A model generated the notes under the pieces. The model was not told the DNA's origin. It was given only the letters and a program-made list of their open reading frames with translations, and did no database searches. DNA of 64,000 bases, taken from Asterochloris sp. CNOR1 (taxonomy: Eukaryota; Chlorophyta; Trebouxiophyceae; Trebouxiales; Trebouxiaceae). Shown here piece after piece: positions 38,401 through 50,600 of the stretch. The position numbers and the translations under genes were made by a program. The stretch is taken from positions 682,001 to 746,000 of the forward strand of contig OZ017749.1 in NCBI GenBank assembly GCA_963969365.1, in the 5' to 3' direction. The stretch's first letter is position 1. Each line of letters starts with the position of its first letter.

Positions 38401-41400
38401 TGAAGAGTGTGGTGGCCAACCTGCGCCGGGAGTTTGACCTGGACTTTGTGTACTGCTGGCATGCACTACATGCCTACTGGTGCGGGGTCAGTCCTGATGC
38501 CCCAGGCACACAGGCCTATGCCAGCAAGCTGGTCTACCCCAAGCCCACCCCAGGTGCGTCTCAGCAGCTGCAGCCTGCACTGGGCTAATGCTGTGCAGTC
38601 ACTGGTCTGTGTAGAGCGCTGCTAGGCTACAACACTGCTACAACACTGTAGTCTGGGTCTGGTAGATGTGCGCAGCCCCTGATGCAGCAGGCGGTCTCAG
38701 TAAAGCAGCAAACAGCAGGCTCAGTGTACCAGTTTGAGCCGTGAGTTGTGTTGTCAGGGCATTGTCTTTGGGGCCCCTCGTCCCATAAAATCTGTGCTTT
38801 CTTGCATCTCCACTTCTAGCAGCTCCTTGCTACGCTTTGACAGCACGGCTTTGATGCAGGTACGCTGGAGGTCGATAACAGCACCTACTGGTCAGGCCAT
38901 GTGCTGGCAGGCAGTGGCACTGTGGCAGACCCTCGGCCGCTGCACTCAGACATGCACCGCTACCTGGCTGGTGAGGTGACCTGCCTTGAGGTGTTGCAAA
39001 AAGAGCAGCACACAGTTCTTGTGCAGTGCCTCCAGCCCAGGCAGGGCCATCATAGGCAGTCCTGCCAACAGTTAAAGAGAGAATGATGATGCCACAGCTG
39101 ACTGAGCTCAGCTGACTGCCAGGAAGTGCTGGCATCCTCTGCAGCGCAGCATGTTGAGCGCGCCTTCTGGGCCCGCTGCAAGCTGTGCCAAGCTGTGCTT
39201 TGCCTGTGTGGGCAGCCTGCTGAAATCAGCAGCACCTGCACAGTTTCGTGGCCAAATACTTGCACTTTTGATGCCCAACTCCCATGCCCAGCTTGTCCAA
39301 CTATCGTTCTCTGGCCACACCACCTGCAACTTGCAGTGGCATCCTGTTTCACTTACTCTTGGTGTGCCCTGGCCTGCATGTCTCAGCCCTGTGCACCTCT
39401 GATGTTGCAGAGGCTGGAGTGGCAGGTGTGAAGGTGGACGTCCAGGCCTCGGTGGGCCTCATGGGCTCCAACTGCAGAGGCGGCCCTGATCTGACCTACA
39501 AGTACCACACCTCTCTGGAAGACAGCATCCAGAAGCACTTCCCGGGGAATCACTGCATCAACTGCATGTGCCACTCCACAGAGAACCTGTACAGGTGAGG
39601 CAACTTGGCGGAGGGCTCTGGTCGTGGTGCTTTGCAAAGCTGCTGGCAGGCTGTGACTGTTGCGCCTGCAGCCCCTGCTGGGCATTTGTGCCGCATCAGA
39701 TGGCCAGTCTGGCAACTGCTGCCAGACTGGCCTGCGCATGGTTGCATAGCACCACTTTGAGGCGACCCACCTCAGTCGTTTCTCAGGTCTGGGCACCGTG
39801 GATACTTTTGCCGCTGTGCTGGTGCCGACTCAGCCTGCTGGTGGTATGCAGCCATTGGCCTCTGTGCTTGATTCCTCAATCGTGTCCAGGCCTGCGCACT
39901 CTGGTGGGGCTGAATTTCAGAGGGTGTGCCCATCACCAGAGACCCTCATCAGCAGCTGGTCTGCGACGGGGCCTGTCCTTTGCAAAGCTGTCTCATGCAC
40001 TCATGCTGCATCCTGCGCTTGCCTGCAGAATGCGGGAGACAGCTGTGGCGCGTGTGAGCGACGACTTCTATCCTACAGATTCGGCCTCATGGACCAGCCA
40101 CATCCCCATCTGCAGCTACAACTCCCTCTTCATGGGCGCACTTATCCAGGTGAGCACAATCCAGGAGAGACTCAAGGATCTTTTTACTGAGGTTGTATCG
40201 TCTGCTGCAACGCCCTGTTCAGGTAGGCCAATTGTAAGAGGGACTCAAGAAGTTCGTCGTTGGATCTCAAGTGGGCTTCCTCAGCAGTCCCTGCAGTGCT
40301 TGGAACGGCAGTGAGGCTGCACATGTCTACGCAGCTGCCTCTCAACTGTTAGTAATTCACCAACAGTGTTGTGCTCTCTGTTGTGTGGTGTTCACCTTGC
40401 CAGATTGGCTTAGCACTCAGCTTCAATGGGACAGCTCATTGTATGCTGCAGCCTGACTGAGCCCTGCCTGTTTGACCGTGGCTCAGTCCCAGTTGGTCAA
40501 TCCCTTACACCCTGTTGGTGCCTGCCCTGCAGCCTGACTGGGACATGTTCCACTCCAAGCACCCGGCGGCTCTGCTGCACGCAACAGCCCGTGCCATCTC
40601 GGGGGGGGCGGTCTACGTCAGCGACAAGCCGGGGCACCATGACTTCTGCCTGCTGCGGCGCTTGGTGCTGCTGGATGGGTCTGTGCTGCGGGCGCGCCTG
40701 CCTGGCAGGGCCACCCGTGACATCCTGTTTGACGATCCCATGAGGGACGGACGCACTCTACTCAAGGTGAGGGGCGCGCCTGCCTGGCCCGGCCACCCAT
40801 GACATCCTGCTTGACAATCCCATGAGGGACGGGCACACCGCACCCTGCTCAAGGTGAGGGGCGCGCCTGCCCGGCAGGGCCACCCACGACATCCTGTTGG
40901 GCAGAACACCTTGGAAAATGTCAAAGTGCATCCTGCTTGGGGTGAGGGTGCACCCCGCCTGGCAGGGCAACCCGTAACACTTTGTTGTCAACTCCCTGAG
41001 GGAAGGGTGCACCCTAGTTAAGTTAGGCTTGCTGCCTGCCCATGACATGCTGCTTGACGATTCGATGGGTGCGCCCGCTGAATGTGAGGGTGACAGTCAG
41101 AAATCTGCAGCTGCCTGGTGCCTCAGCCAAGGCTCGGCTGTCTTGATGTAGCTGCGCACCATGCTGTGACTTGGTCAATGGCGATACACGCTCAAATGTG
41201 GCTCTGCAGCTGTCCAATGCCATAGCAGACAGCACAGCTTGGCTGCATGCCTGGGCAGGCTTTGAGCTGGCAGGAATAAAATGATGACGGATGCATGCAA
41301 TCTGCTCCATATAGGCAGCTGCCTGGAGTAGGTGCAGCTCGCATCCTCTTTTCTGGGGCAGACCTGCAGGGCTGGTGGAGCTCCCTAAACCTGACAGCAT

Positions 41401-42622
41401 GTCTCTGTTGAAGGAGCATCAGTGCAGCTCTGTTGCTTCTCACCTCTGTTCGCCATGGTGCTGCACTTGCAGGGCCAGCGCCACTGCAGCAGCCTGCTGC
41501 CCTGCCCCGCCCTGCACTGCTGCCCTGCACTGCTGCCCTGCACTGCAGCAGCCTGCTACCTGTCCGCCATTGCAACACTGACAGTTTCTTTTGCAGGGCA
41601 TCAGCCACTGGCTTGCAGAGATGGCTGCTTTGGGGGGATGGACGTCATCTCCAGCAGATGTGAGAGGCGCAAGTGAACTGACCTGCCCTAGTCCGGAAGG
41701 ATCTCCTGGAGTGTGCCAGGTACCCCAGGACAGCTTGTTGATGTGCCTGCTGCAGGTGTGGAACATGAACGCCGTTAACGGAGTCCTGGGGGTGTTCAAT
41801 GCACAGGGTGCCACCTGGAGCCGCCGGCAGCGCCGCTTTGTCACCCACGACAAGCTCCCCAGCACCCTGCAGACCATCGCTAGGCCCCGTGACATCGACA
41901 CCTTCTATGTCCAGCATGCTGCCACAGCCAGCACCAACGGAGGTGCAGCGGCAGCTGGCCGGCACTTTGCCATGTACTCAGACCGCAGCGGCGCCCTGCA
42001 GCTGCTTAGCGCGCAGGAGGGTGTGCAGGTGAGGTCTTCTGGCCCAGTGGGGTACAGCATATGCTTGCCAGCACAGCCGCTGTGCAACCTAAAGTCATCA
42101 CAGCTGCTCGTGGGTGGCCTTACATTCGTGAGCCTTCAGCATGTGCCACTGCACAGCAGTGTGATCATGAACCTGAAGGCGCATGGTTTGCTGGTTCTGC
42201 TTCAGGCTGGATGGTTGGCAGCCCTTCGTTTGCTTGAGGTTCCCGCATGCAAACGAGCCCAACTCTTCCAACTGCAGGTGGCCCTGCCGGCAGCCGAGTG
42301 CGACATTCTGGTGGTGGCCCCCGTGCAGCAGCTGGGCAGTACAGCTTTCGCTGCCGTGGGCCTCGTGAACATGCTGAATGCGGGCGGCGCAGTGCTATCC
42401 TGCCGGCTGCAGCTCCCCAGCAACGGCAGCAGCTGTGGGCCCCAAGCTACTGCCGAGATCTGGGGGGCAGGCGAGCTGCTTGCCCTCAGCAGCCGGCGCC
42501 CCGTCAGCCTGAGGTTGAATGGCAGGGAGGTACAGTTTGACTGGGAGGCAGCATCCCAGGCCCTGAGGGTTGCCGTGCCAGAGGCGCCCCAGCTGCGCAC
42601 CACAGTCACCGTCAGCTTCTAG
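35438..42622 (+). CDS. Raffinose synthase / alkaline alpha-galactosidase (SIP-like), GH36
   Basis: Twelve exons: 35438-35734, 35825-35915, 36196-36453, 36919-37066, 37406-37937, 38385-38553, 38860-38970, 39411-39594, 40029-40149, 40533-40766, 41756-42028 and 42278-42622 (TAG). They give 2763 bases, or 920 residues, with all phases consistent. The family acts on raffinose-type galactosides, either transferring galactose from galactinol or hydrolysing it. Landmarks: [54 protein letters not shown] (its Asp is the expected nucleophile), ARVSDDFYP (acid/base region), [45 protein letters not shown] and [14 protein letters not shown]. Which reaction is catalysed cannot be told. Exon 37406-37937 carries an extra hydrophobic segment after IDDGWQ. 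ATG 35438 was chosen; 35465 is also possible. The longest intron (40767-41755) begins with serial exon copies. Confidence 0.92.
40767..41092 (+). repeat. Four serial decayed copies of an exon 3' end plus donor
   Basis: The last ~85 bases of exon 40533-40766 with its donor (marks: gggcgcgcctgcctggc, cacccgtgacatcctg, cccatgagggacgg, ctcaaggtgagg) are repeated directly behind it at about 40771-40859, 40859-40947, 40947-41030 and 41031-41092. Divergence rises with distance: the first copy is near-identical, the last retains only fragments. The first two copies end in gctcaaggtgagg and gcttggggtgagg, so they keep potential donors. Confidence 0.9.
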
Positions 42623-44653
42623 GCCGGCCTCCCTGAGGCATTTCAGTCTGTGCACCACAGCGGCACCCTCTGCTCAGCCCAGACCTCCCTGCCCTTGTAC
42701 GTAGCAAAATTACTGGGGACCCCTTCCCCTTGCGCACCACAGTGGCAACTGGTTCGCAAGCCTGGCCCCTCTGCTGCATACCATCCATGTCAGCAGCTCG
42801 AGTCTGAAGTCACAGCAGAGCGCCACAGAGACCGCCACCTTCGTGATTCAGTGCAAGCATAGGCATCTATTTAGTTGTACGCTACTGGTTACTGCAGCCC
42901 ATTGACTGTGCCCCAAAGGTGTACAGTCCTTCCCCGCGGTCCCCTCCGCTGACTGTGTGTTGCCTCAGGATACATCGCGATCAGTGCCTACTCCTGGCCG
43001 ACACTCATGTGCTCTAAGCATACCCATGCTGATGCCTGACCATCCCCATCTGCAATTGCGAGCTGCGATTTGAAACCCATTATGCTGCAGCATCGTGTTC
43101 TGCAAATTCTTTTGACATTGGCCAACTTTTGCAGCATATTGTGGGTGCTCTGTTTTCGAGCACGGCAGCTGCCCTACGAGCAGGGGCCCCTCCTTATGGC
43201 ACACATCTGCAAGCAGGTTCAAGCAATGTTCCCAGGCCCCTGTGCACCCATGAGCATTTACATACCACGACCAGATCTGCATGACTGCGGTGCCACACAC
43301 ATCCATGACTTCTGCAAATGCTTCTTGCTGGGGCACAGGGCAGGCACACCTCAAGACTGGATGCACCTTGTTTGTCAGCCTTGGCATGCATCTTGCTTGG
43401 CCTGGGCAACCATCCCAGCAGGCCCCTGGCAAACTGTTTGCGGCCTTTCAGCCCTCAGGCTCCAGGTTTGCTGCAATGGCTTGCAATTTCAGTTTTCAGG
43501 CCTCTGCCGGCAGCTGGCAGTTCGCATAAGCATCCAGCATGCACAGGCGCTTGACCGCCTGTGCCTTGGTCGCTGCTGCTTGAGGTCTTGTTCCTGGCAG
43601 CTGCCTTGGTGTCTACCCGTTCTGACTGCCCCGCTACCAGCTCTGCCTTGCAAGCCAAAGCTGCATCCTTGTGGGTTTGCGCTGGACAGCTGGGCAAGCA
43701 GGTGGCACAAGGGCCTGAGACTGGCTCGGCCATCACACTGATGACCAATCTCTTTGCAGCATTCCGGGACAGCGTGCAGCATCTCTAGCGTCTGCCTCCC
43801 TGTCCCTGCTTCAAGAGCCATAGCACATGAGCAGAAGATTGCCTCAGGCTCACTCAATTGCTGCCGGGTGCAACCTTCAACCTGCCAGACATCACAGGAG
43901 CCATGCAGAGAAGACTTTGGCCGTCCTTGCCTCCTATATGATGCTCAGCTTCTGGAAGAGCCGCTTCTCTACTGCTGCCTGCAGAAAAGTGCACAGATGT
44001 CAGATGCAGCCAGCAGGTACGACCACCAGCATGAATGAGGGTGCAGGGCAACAAGAGCGTGCGTCACCTGAAGTAAGGGCTCATCTGGAGGCAAACAGCA
44101 TGAGCACAGCGCTGGCTTGCCAGTTTTGATCGCTGAGGGAGGAGGAGGCGACGTCAGGAAGAGCTAATTGTGACAGGTGCTGAGGCTCATGCAACAAATG
44201 CTGACCTATCTTTTGCGCCAGTGCTCTGCTGCGTGCATCAGCGCTGGGCTTGAGAAGGTCTGCTGTCGGTGCTGCGCCCTGTGGAACAGATGCGGTCAGT
44301 CACATACCCTGATGTTCAGCTGCAACCAGAGATCTTGCCTGTGGCATGGCTGCACACAGCTGGCCCAGCTGGGTGGGGCCATGGCTGATCCAGACAAAGA
44401 CCTGGTTTGGCATGCAGATGAGCTGGAAGTGCACAGTTACATCCTCATGCAGCACCTCGCTGAAGCAGCTCTGCTGAAGCATTGGGGCTTTGCCATAGGT
44501 CAAGATGCTCCCTTTCTAGCTGCAAGTCTTGGCAAAGCGTGCCAGGGCCCATTGCCCCAGGATGCACAGCGATACCGAGACAAGTATGCATGGTGATGTG
44601 TTGTCATATTTGTGAGCTTGATCGAGAGACTAATGCTGCGTTGTTGTCTGCAG
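42623..44653. other. 2-kb region without a supported gene
   Basis: The plus frame 43070-43741 (223 codons) and minus frames near 43455-43857 are open but show no family signature. A frame starting at ATG 44381 (MADPDKDLVWHADELEVHSY) reads more like protein and might be a 5' exon of the AAA gene, but no junction phase fits the exon at 44654. The region otherwise holds the 3' UTR of the GH36 gene and the AAA promoter. Confidence 0.4.
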
Positions 44654-47600
44654 AGTCTGCTGCCAGCATGGCAGCAAGCAAGGCTCTCAATGCCGGTGGA
44701 GCAGTGTTCAACATGCCCAAGAGGGCACAGGCTCTGCTGGGAAAGATTGAGCAGGCAGAGTCCGAAGAGGCAAGCTGGCCTTTGCAGATATTGCTGGGTA
44801 CTTGGGAGACTATCTTGGCATTCCACTATGTTGATCAGTTTTGCATCAGTAATTACAACATCTGTAATGCGCAACATCTACAGGAATTTTCTTTGTGCTC
44901 AGACAAGGACTTCTACAAAGAGCAGGAGGTGCTGCAAGGCGTGCGCATCCTGCTCCACATCTGCAATGAGAACCTTCACTCAGAAGGTTTCGATATAGTC
45001 GATACCTACTCTATGGCAGTGGCCAAGAGCCATGGTAGGTGCCCAGCACATATGGCCTTGGAGTATGCTGCCAAGGGGTCAAAGCACCACCCATAGTGGG
45101 ATGAGCATCATGTACTTATGATCCTAGTGACGGCTTGCCAGGCTAGTTGATAGACCGTGCAAGGGGAGGCCTGTGTGCAAGTGACCCCACCACTGAGTCC
45201 TGGCAGTCATGGGTACTGTGCCACATGCATAGGCTGCGTCAGTGTGGGCGCCCTCCACCGATGGGCCCCAGATCGCTGCTGACTGCCGCCACTTGCCTGC
45301 CTCCCTGCAGGCGCCGTGAATTCGGGGGGTGCACCCAAGCAGAACGGTCACCTGGCAGCTGACGATGTGGAGGCACTGGTGGCTGAAGAGTTTCACCTGG
45401 CCAGCTTCCAGCTAAGGCAAACCCATGCTGCGCTGACTGCAGCGCTGGAAGCAATAAAGGTGCAGTCTGAAAAGGGGGGTTGTGTGGGGCACCCTTCATG
45501 ACGAGTGTCCAGACTGTACGATCATGGCAGCCTTTCGCAGCACCAGGGCACATCCAGGTGCGCTGTGAGGAGAAGGTCCAGCCTGCCTGACAACTACAGC
45601 CAACACACGAGGCGGCCACAGTGCACAGGCCTACCTCTGGTCTGAGAGTTACGCTGTCTGATGGCAGCCCCAGGTGAAGGGTGGAGAGACACGATGTTTG
45701 CAGGCCCACCAGCTGCGCAGCCTACATCCTCCACCTGCCTTAAGTCCTGCACGTCTGTTGATGCTCAGCTTCACTTATGTTCCCTTGCAACTGCTGCAGG
45801 CCGATCACGCACCGCTGGGCTGCCCTTGAGCAGGGCAGGGGCCGCCTCCCAATTGTGAACCTGTCACCTGCAGTGAGGATCCGGGCAGCAAGGTCTGCTG
45901 TTGGTTGACTCTGCCCTTTGCTACCCCTGCAGGCCCACCAGCAGCGCCGCTTGGCCGCCTTGGAGCAGAAAGGGGCCCTGCTTCCCCGCTTTGAGCGCCT
46001 GGTCCGCCGCCTGAAGTTGGGCCCAAAAGAACGGGTTCTCCTGGAAGCCGTGCTGGTGGGGCAGGTGTCCGCAGACCTGCCCTCCAGCGTCATCACGTCA
46101 CTGGCAATGTCCATGCCCAACCCTGTGGTGCTGGCAGGCATGGTGAGCCCGTCAGAGATGCCTGAATGCTTGACAGCGCTGGTGGGATGAGGGGCTGGGG
46201 GTTGCTGACCTGCCGCCCTGTTGTGGTGGCCGGCTGATGAGGCTGGGGACGGGTGCACACATCAGGTCGTGCTTAGTAAGCATTTGGGAGCTCTGCTCAG
46301 GTGGCTGCAGAGCTGGTGATGCTGGGCTTGCAGAGGGTGCAGCCCTGTGGTGCTCGTCGGCATGGCAAGCACTCTGTAGGTACAAAGCGCTGTCTTGTTG
46401 TTGCGGGCAGGGTCAGCTGTCAAGGGGTATGTGCACACATTGCAGGACATGAGTTGGAAGCAAGCGGCCCCACAGATCAGCACAATCAGGCCAGTGCCAA
46501 ATTGTGGAAACGTCGGGAGGTGTCTGGGGTCAGCGCAGTCACCATGAGGGTCCCTGCGCAGCACTATTTTGCCGGCTGTTTTGGCAAGCTGTAGGGTGCA
46601 CAGACCAGCCCTGTAGCCCACATGGGTGCTGCTGGCTTACTGATCCTCAACGTGCATAAGCAAGGCCGCCATGCAAGTCCATCAGGTAAAATGGTGCCTA
46701 AGAATGGCATCCTCACCAGCGACAACATATGCAGCGCTTGGTAACCGCTCCTCATCGGTGGACTGGCTGGAAACCCCTGCTGACTCAGTGCAGAACCCTC
46801 CCAGCTTTGTACAGGCTACATGCACTGGCTAACCATCTAAAATTATGATTGCAGGACACCCTAGAGCTGTTTGAGTTTGTGCGGCCCACTAGGCTGCACA
46901 TCAAGCAGGTGAGGCACTCCCTGCCGCACTTCAGCACCTTTGCAAGCAAGTGCCATGAGCAGGGCTTATCCTCCAGAGTTCTGCAGAAGACAGGATCCAC
47001 GTGCATCTGCAGGGTCTAATGCCAGACTGCAGCAAGATGATCTTTGCCTCCACTGCCAACACGGATGACTACTACTCAAGTGGGTACATGCCTGAACACT
47101 CCGTCTCAGTGAGATTTGCAGCTGTTGACTGCCTTTTCTTAGGCAGGGGCTGCAACACGCCCTTACAGCTCACCCAGAGCTGTATTCTTTCTCAAGCTAT
47201 GTGCGTGGCATGCTGTGCAGCCACCTTAGGAACCAACAACGCCTCACGGGTCATCAACCAGCTGCAGCTCAGCACCGAATCTGTCAAGGCTCTCATAGGG
47301 GAGGACCTGACTGAGGAGGAGTTGCTCAAGGCAAATATTGATGGAATGCTTGATGCTGAATATCATGCTGGCAACTTTATGTGTCAGATGCATGAGCTGT
47401 GCTTGCAATGTCAGATGCCACCTGCTCTGAATCCATCTGTTGCTGGAGCAGGGGAAGCGTGCATGCATCCTGAGCCGCCTGCATGCGCCCAAGTGCAGGC
47501 GCTGCTGAACAAACCGCAGTGAGGTCCAACACTTGTCCTCAATGAGCAGCCTGCTGCAAACGATGTGCTGGTGGCTCATTCTGCACAGAAGACAGTCATG

Positions 47601-50600
47601 CGTGCTAGAGACATGCATTTGCCCCCTGGCACAGCCCATTAGCTCTCCGTTTTTCTGCCTTCAGTGGAGTTCAATGTCATGAGCTCTAGAACTAGCAGCT
47701 GCAGCATGCAGGATGATGAGGTGCCTGCAGCAGTGGCATGAAAGCTATGTGCATGCGCGTTGACAGGCCCGCACTGTGCCTGAATAAGCAGTGCCTTGTC
47801 TTTTCGCAAATCAAAACAGCCCTTCATCATGCGCAGATGGCCTAAACTGCCGCCCCAAGATGGCGCATCATGCGCAGCGGGCTATTCACTACCCCCCCGC
47901 TTTGCATGTCCTTCTGGGTTCTGCTTAAAAAGCCAGCCAAGTGCATGTTCACAGTGCCTACCCCCTGAGGGCGCTGGCTGTGTGATGCTTTGGTTGACGC
48001 CAGACTGTGCACATTGCTGCAGGTGGATCAAACCTGTCTCCTTGAGGTCCTCCAGGAGGAGCCCACCTTTGACCACCAGCACTTTCGGGACGTCAAGGCT
48101 GAGGAGGGCGGCTCATGGGATGAGCCCAAGCCAGAAGGTGAGCTGTCCTCAGTGCATGAGGCAGTGAGTGTTGCGCTAAGGCTCCAGAGATGGGCCCAAA
48201 CCAGCATGGGAGCTTTCCTCCAAATGAAGAGGTGGTAGGTGCTTTTCAAGCTTGGTCTGGAGGACGCGTGCATGTGACATGTTGATCCGTCCACACTTGC
48301 CAAGCTGGTTTGTCCAGCAGCAATTGCAAGGCAGTGGGTGTCGCTCAAGCAAGATGCAGAGCGTTCTCCAAGGGGCGATAAGCGTCGCCTTGTCCATGAG
48401 GCTGTGCATGCAAACCTAAGCATGCTCAGCATGTTGTGGGGCTTGTCCTACGAGGAGGCATTGCTGTCACCAGGTAATAGATGGTACTCAGATAATGATG
48501 GGCTGTGTGTCAAGCCTGAAGCAGTGGGTGCTACATTGAGCAGGCTTTCCAGCACTTGCCTAAGTTGGGAGTGCCTTTCTCAGGTGTTGCAGAAGCCTGG
48601 CTATAGCACACTTAGAGCATAACATCAGCCTGGCAGTCTGGGCCTCGTCAGTCATCATGCTGTGATGCACTGGTTTGCAAAGGCCTTGGTAGCAAACCCT
48701 GCTGCTGCTGTGCCGCAGTGATGTGACCTGGCCTGCAGATCTGGAGGAGGATGTCTTTGAGATGATTAAGGCGGAGGTTCAGAAGGAGACATCAAAAGCA
48801 GGTGAGGTTATGCACATCTGCAGCCCTTGTGGCTGAGGAATGCACTGCCACCCTCCAGCTACCTTCACTTGGGGCCCACCAGCAGAAGTCACATTGCATG
48901 AAGCTGTTTCATCTGCTGAGCATTCTGTCTCGAGTGCAGAGCAGCCAGCAGAGCAGCCCCAGCCCAGCATGGCTGCAGCTATGCAAGCTGCTGAGGCAGC
49001 GCTCAAGCAGGGCCAGGGTCAGCTTGACCTGCAGGCTGCGGCCGGCGCAGACACCACAATCAAGCCTGTACAGGAGCCTGCTATAGAAGGCTCACAACAG
49101 CCTGCAGACCAAGCAGAGGCGCGGGCAACCAGCGATGCCAGCACTCAGCCACAATCGAACTCTCCAAGGCTTGATAAGGGTCGGGACTTGCTAAGGCCCC
49201 CATCAAACCTCAGTAGGACGGAGAGCCGCCTCATGACAGGATACACTGATGATCTTGATTACTTGGAGGACCACTTCAAGCTGGTCATCACGCAGATGAA
49301 GTGAGTGGGGGTTGTGTGCTGCAGTCTAGGAGTCGGAGGGTCCCAGTCTCATGCGGCCCCCACTATCAATTGCCTGCGCTCACAGCAGGCACTGCACTGG
49401 CTGCTACACAAGACATCAATATTGCCAGCTGGCAACTTAGCAGCTGTGCCTCTGTGGGTCCTACGACACCCCTGGTGGTCCAAGGACAGCAAGCTGCACA
49501 GCAAGAGTGTGACAAATTCTGTTGGGCATGCAGATTGGGGCGGCTGCGTCGCATTCTGGCATTGGATGAAGGGGACACAGACGGCCTGTCAGACGAGGTG
49601 AAGCTTTGATGTTGCCAAAAAATGTCCTGCAGGTGTGCTGCAGTGTGTGCAGGCTAAAGCCAAACAGAACAAGTGGGTCAGGTGCCCAGCAGGAACCTTG
49701 TCAGAGAATGAAGGGCAGGGATGGCAGAATTTGCCATAACGGGAGCCAACACAGCTCTTGCTAAGAGCTCTTTGCAGTCTCATGAGACAGCACTACTGCC
49801 CCCACTTGCATGACCTGCCCACAGCAACAGCCAGCGTGGTCTGCCTCAGTGTTGGCTTCACCTGTTGTTACTGCCTACAGTGTCAACACTGGAGCTGCAT
49901 CTGGCAGTGCACCCTTGCTCCAACAATGATCGCGTTATTGCCATTGCCTGCAGGGCCTCTACTACAGCCGCAGCCAGCAGGACCCACGCACCAAGGCCAT
50001 GCAGCAGCTGCGTGAGCTGGAGGGGCGTGAGAGGCTAGAGAAGGGGCGCCTAGAGCGGCGTATGACGCTGACCACTTTCGGGGCTGGTGAAGGTATGTAG
50101 GTCTCACAGGAGGTGTTTTCTGGCAATGGCTGCAGATGGACAGCAAGAGAGAGGAGGGGTTTGCACAAAGAGAACATGAACTAGCAGCCACCTGGGTCTG
50201 CCATGACTGCTGTAAAAGGTGCGGCCTGCGAGGAGCTGACTGCCCTACGCGCCATTAGTGGCATGCTTCCCAAAGTGCTGGTAGAGAGCCGGGCAGCATG
50301 CTAGGCAGCGGACGGTTCTGGCCTAAGCCGGCAGCATGATAGCAGCAGCGTGGTGCAGCAGCCTTATGACACTGCTCCACTTTGCTGGCACAGCAGGGTG
50401 GCTGCCCTCACAGAGCAGCAGACCCTGTCACTGTGCAGTGCTGCTCCTGTCGTGAGGGACAGAAAGCACTGCATCAAGTGCATCGTGCGCTGCCAGTGTG
50501 ACGGTTTGATCAAGCATTTGCCCGTCAGTGCTGCAGGTTCAGAAGGCAAGTGGACGCCCCGCCTAGAGCGCCTCGTGCGGGCGCGGCAGCTAGCTCCCTT

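Noticed and set aside
43070-43741. 223-codon plus-strand open frame
   Set aside because: No recognisable motif, very high Cys/Trp/His content typical of a chance frame in GC-rich DNA, no convincing splice context; other chance frames of similar length exist in this window.
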